Shown one piece after another: positions 1 to 8,073 of a stretch of DNA of 64,000 bases (positions are counted from its first letter, which is position 1; each line of letters begins with the position of its first letter). The notes under the pieces were generated by a model, which was not told the origin of the DNA, ran no database searches, and worked only from the letters and a program-made list of their open reading frames with translations. The stretch covers positions 372,001 to 436,000 of the forward strand of contig CAVTCF010000004.1 in assembly GCA_963733265.1 (NCBI GenBank). Reading direction: 5' to 3'. A program made the translations under genes and the position numbers. The stretch is from PALSA-1006 sp963733265. Its GTDB lineage: Bacteria; Pseudomonadota; Gammaproteobacteria; Burkholderiales; Gallionellaceae.

Positions 1-384
1 CTTGTTGCGCTTTGGAGAGAAGCTTTGCTTGCTCAGGCCGTGCTTAGAGGAAATACACGTGGCTATCAGAACCATCCGCAATTGCTTCGCTTTCGTCAGC
101 AGTCCTCACCTCTTTCTGCTATTGCATCCTATCTTGTCTCCGTTCACTCTGAGGCACAAAATCGCGGCTATTCATTTGATTTAGGCAAGGTCGGAGTGGC
201 ACGATCCCTATCACTTGTTCCTGTAACCGCTGGTCAAGTCGAATTCGAAAGGCGGCATTTATTATCCAAGTTGGCAGTGCGTAGCCCCTCGCTTTACTCG
301 AAATTCAGTTTAACTACGACGCCTGAAGTTCATCCTCTATTTGAAGAAGTCAGTGGTGATGTTGAAGTGTGGGAGCGCCAATAA
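1..384 (+). CDS. Pyrimidine dimer DNA glycosylase family protein, 5' truncated by the window
   Basis: The reading frame is open from base 1 to a TAA at 382-384, giving 127 codons of a protein whose start lies outside the window. The visible part begins VALWREALLAQAVL and continues with TRGYQNHPQLLRF and RGYSFD, the conserved pattern of the Pyr_excise family related to T4 endonuclease V, which cuts DNA at UV-induced pyrimidine dimers. The catalytic N-terminal residue of that family would be upstream and cannot be checked. No other function fits as well; assignment rests on recalled family motifs. Confidence 0.75.
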   Translation, partial: LVALWREALLAQAVLRGNTRGYQNHPQLLRFRQQSSPLSAIASYLVSVHSEAQNRGYSFDLGKVGVARSLSLVPVTAGQVEFERRHLLSKLAVRSPSLYSKFSLTTTPEVHPLFEEVSGDVEVWERQ

Positions 385-464
385 ACAAGGGTAGCCTTGC
401 GAAAAGAAGTGAGAATACGCTACTCTGTCGCGGGGTTTCGCTCGTCCGAGCTTGGGGAGATTTC

Positions 465-1010
465 ATGAATCCATTCCATGTTGTATTGCCAGCCTGTGTA
501 CTGGCAACAGTTTCATTCTGTGCCGCAGCCGATACGCTGTATAAATGCGCAGACGAAACAGGTGCGGTACATTATCAATCCGACAAATGTAAAGGCATGA
601 AAGAAGTCGCCAGCAAAGCAATCGGAACTGAGCCGATAGAAAGCGAAACGGGTACGGCGACCGCCCATATCAGTAGCGTAACAAATACATTCCTGATTAA
701 TGCCAAGATTAATGGTAAGCCTCTGGTGATGACATTGGATACCGGCGCATTTAGTACCGCTATTAGCGAAGATCAGGCCAAGGACTTTGGCGTAATCTGC
801 CATACGCAGCGCATGATTCGTACCCCGACAGGAACGGGTACCGCCTGTGACGGTGTGGCTCACACAATTCAAATCGGGAGTATTACGCTGCATAATGTGG
901 CATTGGTAATCTTGCCAATTGCCCATACGGGCGCTTTACTTGGGCAGTCGGCACTTAAACAGTTGAAGGTTGAGCAGAGCGGCTCGACGATGACCCTAAA
1001 CAAGTATTAG
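465..1010 (+). CDS. Retroviral-type aspartyl protease with DUF4124 N-terminus (TIGR02281-like clan AA protease)
   Basis: I chose ATG 465 because GGGGAG lies just upstream (454-459) and a signal peptide follows at once; a longer open frame from 369 has no such support. The 181-residue protein has a signal peptide to about residue 22, then a DUF4124-like segment (DTLYKCADETGAVHYQ). The second half contains the single aspartyl protease motif LDTGA and a later ALLGQSAL segment, as in small secreted single-domain proteases of proteobacteria. It probably acts in the periplasm as a dimer. The substrate is unknown. Confidence 0.75.
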   Translation: MNPFHVVLPACVLATVSFCAAADTLYKCADETGAVHYQSDKCKGMKEVASKAIGTEPIESETGTATAHISSVTNTFLINAKINGKPLVMTLDTGAFSTAISEDQAKDFGVICHTQRMIRTPTGTGTACDGVAHTIQIGSITLHNVALVILPIAHTGALLGQSALKQLKVEQSGSTMTLNKY

Positions 1011-1028
1011 CATGAACCTTGAGTTGGT

Positions 1029-1463
1029 CTAACCAATTGATTTTTCCATTTGCACGTGCGGTATATGCACCTCGGTAAATATCGGGCCCACTTTTACATA
1101 TCCCAGCTTTTCGTAAAACCCGACTGCAGTTAAGCGCGCGTGCATGGAAAAATGGGTAAATCCGCGCTGTGCCAGCGAGTCTTCCAGGAACCGGATAATG
1201 CTGCTACCGTAGCCTTTGCCTTGGAGCGCGGGATCGACAGCCATCTGACGAATCTTGATTGCGGTAGGGGAGCAGGCAAGAGCGATGACGCAAGCAACCA
1301 AATTTCTGTTTGGATCAAATATGCCGAAGTGTATCAGTTGATTCTCGTTGCTCAAGTCTTCATCAAACAGATTCAGCCCCAGCGGTACGCGTAGCACCTC
1401 ATTGCGAAGCTTGCATTCTTTCCTATAATCGTCTGATCCGAACGTTATCTCTTCGATTATCAT
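1029..1463 (-). CDS. GNAT family N-acetyltransferase
   Basis: A protein of about 144 residues if ATG 1463 is used; an upstream in-frame ATG at 1526 would add 21 residues but would overlap the divergent hisC start region. The acetyl-CoA binding motif A is visible as MAVDPALQGKGYGSSII, followed by HARLTAVGFYEKLGY, the typical C-terminal GNAT motif. It resembles ElaA/YjcF-type cytoplasmic acetyltransferases. The acceptor is unknown. It is divergently arranged with the his operon and probably independent of it. Confidence 0.75.
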   Translation of the reverse strand: MIIEEITFGSDDYRKECKLRNEVLRVPLGLNLFDEDLSNENQLIHFGIFDPNRNLVACVIALACSPTAIKIRQMAVDPALQGKGYGSSIIRFLEDSLAQRGFTHFSMHARLTAVGFYEKLGYVKVGPIFTEVHIPHVQMEKSIG

Positions 1464-1540
1464 GTATGAATTCTTCAAAACGGGCTGAAGGATTTTGCGA
1501 ATAATGTAAAATGCTTCCGTTAGCAAGCCTACTCAAAGTC

Positions 1541-2653
1541 ATGTCTTCTTTACGTTCTAGTGTAACGCCCGAGCTTTTGATCCGCCAGGAAATCTTGGCG
1601 CTGAATGCCTATCATGTTCCGCCTGCGAGCGGCATGATTAAGCTTGACGCGATGGAAAATCCCTATTCTCTGCCCAAGGAGTTGCGCGACGAAATCGCAC
1701 AACTGGTCGCAGAAGCTTCAATCAATCGTTATCCCGATGCCGGTGCCCATCAGCTTAAAACCAGTATAGCCCAAGTAACCAATCTGCCGCATGGTATGGA
1801 TATCCTGCTGGGTAATGGCTCGGATGAGATTATCCAATTGCTGGCGCTTGCAGTCGCCAAGCCAGGTGCGGTATTGTTAAGCGTTGAGCCATCGTTCGTT
1901 ATGTACAAGATGATAGCCACCTTTGTTGGAATGAAATATGCGGGCGTGCCCTTGGCAGAAGATTTCTCGCTTGATCTGCCGGCGATGCTGGATGTGATTA
2001 AGCGCGAGCAGCCGGCACTGGTATTTTTGGCTTATCCCAACAACCCGACGGGCAATTCGTTCGATGCCGGTGCTATCAGGCAGATTATCGAGGCAACGCC
2101 GGGCTTGGTTGTGGTTGATGAGGCATACTACGCTTTCGCGCGTGACAGTTTTATTCCGCATCTGGCACACTACAATAACTTGCTGGTAATGCGGACTTTC
2201 TCCAAGCTTGGCATGGCGGGGTTGCGACTGGGGTTTCTTGCGGGCGCGGCGGTGTGGTTAGGGCAGTTGGAAAAGCTGCGCTTGCCGTATAATGTGGGCG
2301 TGCTGCCGCAATTGGTTGCGGCAAGATTGCTGGCGCACCACGATGTGTTATTGTTGCAGGCAGAGAACATAAAGCAAGAGCGCGCGGAATTGCTAAAGGC
2401 GCTGAACGCCCTGAACGGGGTGCGGGCATATCCCAGCGAGGCAAACTTTATTTTGTTTCGCGTGGCACAGGCGACTCAAGTGTTTGAGGAATTGAAGCAG
2501 CGCGGAGTGCTGATCAAGAATTTGAACGGCGGACATCCGGCATTGACCGATTGTTTGAGAGTGACCGTGGGTACCACAGACGAGAACAAGAAATTTTTAG
2601 CAGCATTGAAAATATCATTAATCAACTCGCACCATAAGGCGAAACATGCGTAG
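1541..2653 (+). CDS. hisC: Histidinol-phosphate aminotransferase
   Basis: PLP enzyme converting imidazole-acetol phosphate and glutamate to histidinol phosphate, a late step of histidine synthesis. With ATG 1541 the protein has 370 residues, the usual size; ATG 1511 would add ten residues and neither start has a strong Shine-Dalgarno. Visible family signatures are NPY near residue 40, AYPNNPTGN near 174-182 and TFSK with the PLP lysine near residue 222. First gene of the block in this window; hisG and hisD, often upstream in relatives, are absent here. It overlaps hisB by 8 bases. Confidence 0.95.
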   Translation: MSSLRSSVTPELLIRQEILALNAYHVPPASGMIKLDAMENPYSLPKELRDEIAQLVAEASINRYPDAGAHQLKTSIAQVTNLPHGMDILLGNGSDEIIQLLALAVAKPGAVLLSVEPSFVMYKMIATFVGMKYAGVPLAEDFSLDLPAMLDVIKREQPALVFLAYPNNPTGNSFDAGAIRQIIEATPGLVVVDEAYYAFARDSFIPHLAHYNNLLVMRTFSKLGMAGLRLGFLAGAAVWLGQLEKLRLPYNVGVLPQLVAARLLAHHDVLLLQAENIKQERAELLKALNALNGVRAYPSEANFILFRVAQATQVFEELKQRGVLIKNLNGGHPALTDCLRVTVGTTDENKKFLAALKISLINSHHKAKHA

Positions 2654-3233
2654 CGCAAAAGTCACACGCAACACTTTGGAAACCAAAATATCAGCAGAGA
2701 TTAATCTCGATGGTACCGGCAAAGCTCTGCTGGATACCGGTTTGCCATTTCTTGAACACATGCTGGATCAAATCGCGCGCCATGGCTTGATCGACTTGAA
2801 TATCAACGCCAAGGGTGATCTGCACATTGACGCTCATCACACTGTAGAAGACATCGGCATCACATTGGGTCAGGCGTTTGCAGAGGCCGTGTCCGACAAA
2901 AAGGGCTTGCGCCGTTATGGCCATGCTTACGTGCCGCTGGACGAAGCGTTGTCGCGCGTGGTGCTGGATATTTCGGGCCGTCCGGGGTTGGTATTTAATG
3001 TTGAATTCGTGCGTTCCAATGTGGGTGAATTTGAAGTCGATCTCGTGCGCGAATTCTTTCAGGGTTTCGTCAATCATGCCCTGGTGACTTTACATATAGA
3101 TAATCTGGCGGGTAACAACGCACACCATCAAGTTGAAACCATATTCAAGGCTTTCGGTCGGGCGCTGCGAGTCGCGCTGGAAATTGATCCGCGTATGGCC
3201 GGTGTGACGCCATCAACCAAGGGAACGCTATAA
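2646..3233 (+). CDS. hisB: Imidazoleglycerol-phosphate dehydratase
   Basis: Manganese enzyme that dehydrates imidazoleglycerol phosphate to imidazole-acetol phosphate. The 195-residue monofunctional form is present, without the N-terminal phosphatase domain found in enterobacterial HisB. Metal-binding motifs are visible: LEHMLDQIARHG, DAHHTVED and NNAHHQVE. It overlaps the end of hisC and is followed after 10 bases by hisH, which indicates translational coupling within the operon. Confidence 0.96.
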   Translation: MRSAKVTRNTLETKISAEINLDGTGKALLDTGLPFLEHMLDQIARHGLIDLNINAKGDLHIDAHHTVEDIGITLGQAFAEAVSDKKGLRRYGHAYVPLDEALSRVVLDISGRPGLVFNVEFVRSNVGEFEVDLVREFFQGFVNHALVTLHIDNLAGNNAHHQVETIFKAFGRALRVALEIDPRMAGVTPSTKGTL

Positions 3234-3243
3234 CGTCTTCATC

Positions 3244-3879
3244 ATGGTTGATATTGCAGTCGTAGATTATGGGATGGGGAACCTGCGCTCGGTGCAACAA
3301 GCCGTGCGCAAAGTTGCGCCGAATGCGTCGGTAAGTGTGACCGACGATGCCAAAATCATTGCCGCAGCCGGACGTGTGATATTTCCCGGCCAGGGAGCCA
3401 TGCCTGATTGTATGCGCGAGCTGGATGCGCGCGGTTTGCGCCAAGAGGTTTTGGATGCCGCGCGCAACAAGCCGTTTTTGGGAATTTGTATCGGTTTGCA
3501 GATGCTGTTTGATCACAGCGCCGAAGGGGATGTGTCGGGTCTGGGCGTTTTGCCCGGTGAGGTGGTGCGTTTTCAATCCGATTTAAAAGACAATCTGGGA
3601 AATAAAATAAAAGTGCCCCACATGGGGTGGAATCAGGTAAAGCATGGTGATCACGCCGTGTGGGACGGTGTTGATCAAAATGCACGCTTTTATTTCGTAC
3701 ATAGTTATTATGTACAACCTCGCGACGCAAGTGTGGTGCAGGCTACCAGCGATTACCCGCAAGCCTTTGTCTGCGCGGTAGCGCGTGATAACTTATTCGC
3801 TGTACAGTTTCACCCGGAAAAGAGTGCTGCGTCAGGCTTGAAGCTGTTGCAGAATTTTATTAACTGGAATCCTGTGTAA
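3244..3879 (+). CDS. hisH: Imidazole glycerol phosphate synthase, glutaminase subunit
   Basis: Class I glutamine amidotransferase that supplies ammonia to HisF. The 211-residue length is normal. The nucleophile Cys is at about residue 82 in LGICIGLQMLF, and the His/Glu of the triad are in FHPEKS near the C-terminus. The glycine-rich start VDYGMGNLRSV is typical. It works as a HisH-HisF heterodimer; hisF lies two genes downstream in the same operon. Confidence 0.96.
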   Translation: MVDIAVVDYGMGNLRSVQQAVRKVAPNASVSVTDDAKIIAAAGRVIFPGQGAMPDCMRELDARGLRQEVLDAARNKPFLGICIGLQMLFDHSAEGDVSGLGVLPGEVVRFQSDLKDNLGNKIKVPHMGWNQVKHGDHAVWDGVDQNARFYFVHSYYVQPRDASVVQATSDYPQAFVCAVARDNLFAVQFHPEKSAASGLKLLQNFINWNPV

Positions 3880-3891
3880 TCGTTTAAATAT

Positions 3892-4650
3892 ATGGACACT
3901 AATACGTTAATCATCCCCGCTATCGACTTGAAAGATGGTCATTGTGTGCGTCTTAAACAGGGTGTTATGGAAGGGGCCACGGTTTTTTCCGAAGACCCGG
4001 CAGCCACGGCAAAGCATTGGTTGGCTAAGGGCGCAAGGCGCTTGCACTTGGTGGACTTGAACGGTGCCTTCGCGGGCAAGCCTAAAAACGAGGCTGCGGT
4101 ACGCGACATACTCAATGTTGTGGGTACGGATGTTCCAATTCAATTGGGCGGAGGCATTCGCGATCTGGAAACGATCGAACGCTACCTGGACCTCGGTGTG
4201 ACCTACATCATCATCGGAACGGCAGCAGTGAAAGTGCCCGGCTTTTTGCACGAGGCATGCGATGCTTTCCCCGGGCATATCATGGTCGGGCTTGACGCTA
4301 AAGGCGGTAAGGTCGCGGTGGATGGTTGGTCGAAACTAACCGGTCACGATGTGGCTGATTTGGCAAAACGCTTTGAAGGTTATGGTGTGGAAGCTATTAT
4401 TTATACTGATATCGGTCGCGACGGAATGCTGTCGGGCGTGAATATCCCGGCAACAGTAGAATTGGCGCGGCCATTGCATGTGCCTGTTATTGCCAGCGGC
4501 GGCATCACCAATCTGGACGATGTCCGCGCTCTGTGTGCCGTGCGCTCCGAAGGAATTACGGCTGCCATCACGGGGCGAGCGATTTATGAAGGCACGCTGG
4601 ACTTTACCGCGGCGCAAGCACTGGCGGATGAATTGTCGCCCAAAATCTAA
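3892..4650 (+). CDS. hisA: ProFAR isomerase (phosphoribosylformimino-AICAR-P isomerase)
   Basis: TIM-barrel isomerase that opens the ribose ring of ProFAR to PRFAR. The N-terminal catalytic Asp is in IPAIDLKDG (about D12) and the second catalytic Asp in IYTDIGRDGM; phosphate-binding GGGIRDLE and ASGGITNLDD are present. The length of 252 residues is normal. Its stop codon overlaps the hisF start codon by one base (TAATG). Confidence 0.95.
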   Translation: MDTNTLIIPAIDLKDGHCVRLKQGVMEGATVFSEDPAATAKHWLAKGARRLHLVDLNGAFAGKPKNEAAVRDILNVVGTDVPIQLGGGIRDLETIERYLDLGVTYIIIGTAAVKVPGFLHEACDAFPGHIMVGLDAKGGKVAVDGWSKLTGHDVADLAKRFEGYGVEAIIYTDIGRDGMLSGVNIPATVELARPLHVPVIASGGITNLDDVRALCAVRSEGITAAITGRAIYEGTLDFTAAQALADELSPKI

Positions 4651-5408
4651 TGCTAGCCAAACGCATCATTCCTTGCCTCGATGTAACCGCCGGAAGAGTG
4701 GTCAAGGGCGTTAGCTTCGTCGAATTGCGCGATGCCGGTGATCCGGTTGAGATTGCGCGCCGCTATGATGATCAGGGTGCGGACGAACTGACTTTTCTCG
4801 ACATCACAGCCAGTTCCGATGACCGCGGCATAATCTTTCGCATCATCGAACAGGTGGCGGAACAGGTATTCATTCCGCTAACCGTTGGCGGGGGAGTGCG
4901 TGAAGTGCAGGATGTGCGCAATCTGCTCAACGCGGGTGCGGACAAAGTGAGCATCAATACCTCGGCTGTGGTTAATCCGCAACTGGTTGCGGATGCGGCC
5001 GCGCGTTACGGCTCCCAATGTATTGTTGTTGCCATTGATGCAAAACAAGTCGCGCCGAACAAATGGGAAGTGTTCACTCACGGCGGACGCAAAGCTACCG
5101 GGCTGGACGCGGTGGAGTGGGCGAAGAAAATGCAGAGTTTGGGCGCTGGTGAAATTCTGCTGACCAGCATGGACAAAGACGGTCAGAAAAGCGGCTTCGA
5201 TCTGGCATTGACACACGCAGTGACCGATGCGCTGGAAATTCCAGTGATCGCCAGCGGTGGTGTGGGCAACCTGCAACACCTTGCCGATGGCGTGAAACAG
5301 GGCGGTGCGGATGCGGTGCTGGCGGCCAGCATTTTCCACTTCGGCGAGTACACGGTGCATCAGGCAAAACAATTTATGGCAGGGCAAGGGATTGAGGTTA
5401 GATTGTGA
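4650..5408 (+). CDS. hisF: Imidazole glycerol phosphate synthase, cyclase subunit
   Basis: TIM-barrel cyclase producing imidazoleglycerol phosphate and AICAR from PRFAR with ammonia from HisH. It has 252 residues, with catalytic Asp about 11 in IIPCLDVTAG and Asp about 130 in VAIDAKQ; GGGVREVQD and ASGGVGNLQH are the phosphate-binding loops. It starts on the hisA stop codon. A palindromic repeat separates it from hisI, so the operon is interrupted in spacing at this point although all genes keep the same orientation. Confidence 0.95.
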   Translation: MLAKRIIPCLDVTAGRVVKGVSFVELRDAGDPVEIARRYDDQGADELTFLDITASSDDRGIIFRIIEQVAEQVFIPLTVGGGVREVQDVRNLLNAGADKVSINTSAVVNPQLVADAAARYGSQCIVVAIDAKQVAPNKWEVFTHGGRKATGLDAVEWAKKMQSLGAGEILLTSMDKDGQKSGFDLALTHAVTDALEIPVIASGGVGNLQHLADGVKQGGADAVLAASIFHFGEYTVHQAKQFMAGQGIEVRL

Positions 5409-5424
5409 GTTTGAACAACTATTT

Positions 5425-5511
5425 GCCACAGAGATCACAGAGCACACAGAGAAAACCCGCTGCACGCAGGGTGTTAGTGACACTCTCTGTGAACTCTGTG
5501 CTCTCGGTGGC
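5425..5511. repeat. Imperfect palindromic intergenic repeat (CACAGAG type) between hisF and hisI
   Basis: Two arms, 5425-5455 and 5481-5511, form an imperfect inverted repeat: the left arm reads GCCACAGAGATCACAGAG and the reverse complement of the right arm reads GCCACCGAGAGCACAGAG, followed in both by two variable bases and CACAGAG. The loop is about 25 bases. The transcript could form a long hairpin inside the his operon. Elements of this CACAGAG style are, from memory, frequent between genes of betaproteobacteria; their mobility and role are not settled. Confidence 0.8.
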
Positions 5512-5525
5512 TGCTTTTAATTTAT

Positions 5526-5915
5526 ATGAGTGAAACTTGGCTAAATAAAGTGAACTGGTCTGCAGACGGTCTTGTTCCCGCCATCGCCCAAGACGCGAAA
5601 ACGGGCCGCGTGTTGATGGTGGCGTGGATGAACCGCGAAGCGCTCAAACGTACCGCAGAAACCGGTGACGCGATATACTGGTCGCGTTCGCGCAAAAAAT
5701 TGTGGCGCAAGGGCGAAGAGTCCGGCCACTTCCAGAAAGTGAAAGAAATACGTCTCGATTGCGATAGTGACGTGATCCTGCTGCAAGTGGAACAACAAGG
5801 CGGTATAGCTTGTCATACCGGGCGCGAGAGTTGTTTTTTCAGTAAGTTGGAGCAGAGTAAATGGGTAGAGACTGATGCAGTGTTAAAATCACCCGACGAG
5901 ATTTATAAACAATGA
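5526..5915 (+). CDS. hisI: Phosphoribosyl-AMP cyclohydrolase
   Basis: Zinc enzyme that opens the adenine ring of PR-AMP in the third step of histidine synthesis. It has 129 residues and is monofunctional, with separate hisE following. Motifs: VAWMNREAL, YWSRSRKKLW, DCDSD (magnesium site) and ACHTGRESCFF (zinc cysteines). The stop codon overlaps the hisE start. Confidence 0.95.
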   Translation: MSETWLNKVNWSADGLVPAIAQDAKTGRVLMVAWMNREALKRTAETGDAIYWSRSRKKLWRKGEESGHFQKVKEIRLDCDSDVILLQVEQQGGIACHTGRESCFFSKLEQSKWVETDAVLKSPDEIYKQ

Positions 5916-6229
5916 GCAACGACATTCTGCAACGACTAACGGAGACGCTTGAAGCGCGCAAACACGCTGAGCCGGAGTCATCATACGTTGCAAAACTATT
6001 CAGTAAAGGCGAAGATGCCATTCTGAAAAAAGTGATTGAGGAATCAGGTGAGGTGTTGCTGGCTGCCAAAGAGGGAGACAAGCAGCATTTGGTTTATGAA
6101 GTCGCGGACTTGTGGTTTCATAGCCTGGTGTTACTGGCACACAAAGGATTAAGTGCCGATGATGTACTGAAAGAATTGGCACGGCGCGAAGGTTTGTCGG
6201 GGATAATTGAGAAAGCGAACAGAAAATGA
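5912..6229 (+). CDS. hisE: Phosphoribosyl-ATP pyrophosphatase
   Basis: All-alpha MazG-like pyrophosphohydrolase converting PR-ATP to PR-AMP. It has 105 residues. The acidic metal-binding helix is visible as KVIEESGEVLLAAK, with a second acidic helix YEVADLWFHSLVLL. It overlaps hisI by four bases and hinT by four bases (ATGA), giving tight translational coupling. Confidence 0.95.
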   Translation: MSNDILQRLTETLEARKHAEPESSYVAKLFSKGEDAILKKVIEESGEVLLAAKEGDKQHLVYEVADLWFHSLVLLAHKGLSADDVLKELARREGLSGIIEKANRK

Positions 6230-6582
6230 GCGATAACTGTATTTTCTGCAAGATCGTGCAAGGCGAGTTACCCTGTAGTAAAGTGTATGAGGACGACGAC
6301 ATGATCGCGTTTCATGACATTAAGCCGGTTGCCCCGGTTCATTTATTGGTAATTCCAAAGTTGCACATCGCTTCTTTGGAAGACGCCGGGGAGTCGCACA
6401 CTGCCTTGCTGGGAAAGATGTTGTTGGCGGTGCCGAAATTGGCGCATGAACAGGGATTGAAAAACGGTTTCCGTACCGCAATTCATACCGGCAAGGAAGG
6501 TGGTCAGATCGTATTTCATTTGCATATTCACATCGTTGGCGGTGGAAATATCCGCCATGATGCGGTGACGCAATTAACTTAG
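6226..6582 (+). CDS. hinT: HIT family purine nucleoside phosphoramidase
   Basis: HIT hydrolases cleave AMP-linked phosphoramidates. The 118-residue protein starts CIFCKIVQGELP, the usual HinT opening, and ends with the histidine triad FHLHIHIVGG. Its start overlaps the hisE stop. In betaproteobacteria this gene commonly bridges the his genes and tatABC, and it does so here. Confidence 0.92.
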   Translation: MSDNCIFCKIVQGELPCSKVYEDDDMIAFHDIKPVAPVHLLVIPKLHIASLEDAGESHTALLGKMLLAVPKLAHEQGLKNGFRTAIHTGKEGGQIVFHLHIHIVGGGNIRHDAVTQLT

Positions 6583-6591
6583 GAGATTGAA

Positions 6592-6810
6592 ATGGGTTCG
6601 TTCAGTATTTGGCATTGGTTGATCGTGTTGCTGGTTGTGGTGCTGATCTTCGGCACTAAAAAATTGCGCAACATTGGCGAAGATTTGGGTGGCGCTGTGA
6701 AAGGTTTCAAAGAAGGCATGAAAGGCAGCGAAGATCCCCAAAAGCAAGTTACGCAAGACAGCAAGATCATCGAAGGCGAAGCGAAAGAAAAGACTCAAAC
6801 CAAAGTTTGA
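6592..6810 (+). CDS. tatA: Sec-independent translocase subunit TatA
   Basis: Small pore-forming subunit of the twin-arginine translocase. The 72 residues start with MGSFSIWHWLIVLLVVVLIF, the single membrane helix, then a FGTKKLRNIGEDLG amphipathic helix with the conserved FG hinge and a charged tail. AGGAGA is placed about eight bases before the ATG. It is followed by tatB and tatC in the same direction. Confidence 0.95.
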   Translation: MGSFSIWHWLIVLLVVVLIFGTKKLRNIGEDLGGAVKGFKEGMKGSEDPQKQVTQDSKIIEGEAKEKTQTKV

Positions 6811-6825
6811 GTTTGAGCAATAGTT

Positions 6826-7269
6826 ATGTTTGATATTGGCTTTTCAGAAATTGTGGTCATCATGGTCGTGGCGCTGATTGTTATCGGCCCGGAACGACTG
6901 CCAAAAGTCGCTCGCACACTGGGTCTTTTGTGGGGCAGGGCGCAACGCTATGTGAACGGTGTGCGTGCCGACATCGAGCGCGACATGAATTTGGAAGAAA
7001 TTCGCCAAATCAAACTAAAAATGGAACAAGACGTACTCGCTGCAGAGATGGCGGCCAGAGAGACAGTGGAAACACTTGATCATAATATACAGTCAATCGC
7101 TGCACCAACAGAACCAAAACCGATAGAATTATCAGAATCAAAACCGGTAGAACTATCAGAACCAAAACCAGTATCGGAAAGCCAGTTAAAAAGTGTACCA
7201 GCGCCGACAACAAGCCCAAAACCGAAAGAAACTGCCACCCCCGTTCAGCAACAATTTCCCATTGATTAG
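6826..7269 (+). CDS. tatB: Sec-independent translocase subunit TatB
   Basis: Receptor component of the Tat system with TatC. The 147-residue protein has the N-terminal membrane helix FSEIVVIMVVALIVI, the GPERLPKVARTLG hinge and amphipathic helix, then a low-complexity tail. The tail holds three 24-base direct repeats (7111-7182) encoding variants of EPKPIELS, which make it Pro/Glu/Ser rich. The TAG stop overlaps the GTG start of tatC. Confidence 0.94.
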   Translation: MFDIGFSEIVVIMVVALIVIGPERLPKVARTLGLLWGRAQRYVNGVRADIERDMNLEEIRQIKLKMEQDVLAAEMAARETVETLDHNIQSIAAPTEPKPIELSESKPVELSEPKPVSESQLKSVPAPTTSPKPKETATPVQQQFPID

Positions 7270-8015
7270 TGTCCCCCGTGAGTACTAGCGAAAATTTTAT
7301 TTCCCACCTTCTGGAGCTGCGCAAGCGCCTGCTCAACTCCGCTATAGCGTTGCTGCTGGTGTTTGTTTGCCTATTTCCCTGGGCTGCCGATCTTTACACG
7401 ATATTGGCGCATCCGTTGCTGGCTAAATTGCCCAAGGGCGGGCAGATGATTGCCACGGATGTTACTACTCCGTTCTTTGTCCCGCTTAAAGTTGCGATGA
7501 TGACGGCATTTTTAATCGCGCTGCCCTACATACTGTACCAAGTGTGGCGTTTTGTTGCGCCGGGTTTATATCTGCATGAAAAACGCTGGGTGATTCCGTT
7601 GTTGGTTGCCAGCGTGTTACTATTTTTTTGCGGCATGGCCTTCGCCTATTTCGCGGTGTTCCCGGTTGTATTCGGATTTATTACATCCGCAGCCCCGCAG
7701 GGAGTGGCAGTGATGACCGACATCGATAAATATCTGAGTTTTGTGTTGAGCATGTTTGTGGCTTTTGGCTTGGCATTCCAAGTGCCTATAGCAGTCATAT
7801 TGCTGGTAAAAACCGGCATTGTTACTACGGCAAAGCTGCGTGATGTTCGTCCTTATGTTGTTGTCGGTTCATTTATTGTCGGCGCAATATTCACACCGCC
7901 GGATGTGGTGTCACAATGCATGTTGGCGCTGCCCCTGTGGCTGCTTTATGAAGCAGGGATCATTACTGCCGGATGGATGACGCACCCGCCCAAGCCAACA
8001 GATATTCCGGGCTAG
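7269..8015 (+). CDS. tatC: Sec-independent translocase subunit TatC
   Basis: Six-helix membrane receptor for twin-arginine signal peptides. The 248-residue protein has FISHLLELRKRLL at the N-terminus, FFVPLKVAMMTAF and the conserved FxxxFxxPxxxxxL-like central region. It starts at GTG 7269, sharing a base with the tatB stop; a second in-frame GTG at 7278 is an alternative. Tat clients in the window include ActB1 and probably the FAD oxidoreductase at 27890 and the DUF1501 protein at 46362. Confidence 0.94.
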   Translation: MSPVSTSENFISHLLELRKRLLNSAIALLLVFVCLFPWAADLYTILAHPLLAKLPKGGQMIATDVTTPFFVPLKVAMMTAFLIALPYILYQVWRFVAPGLYLHEKRWVIPLLVASVLLFFCGMAFAYFAVFPVVFGFITSAAPQGVAVMTDIDKYLSFVLSMFVAFGLAFQVPIAVILLVKTGIVTTAKLRDVRPYVVVGSFIVGAIFTPPDVVSQCMLALPLWLLYEAGIITAGWMTHPPKPTDIPG

Positions 8016-8073
8016 GCACAATGCAGTTTGGCTGGCCGGGTGTTTCGTTTCTTGTTCAGTTGAAAGAAATTCA

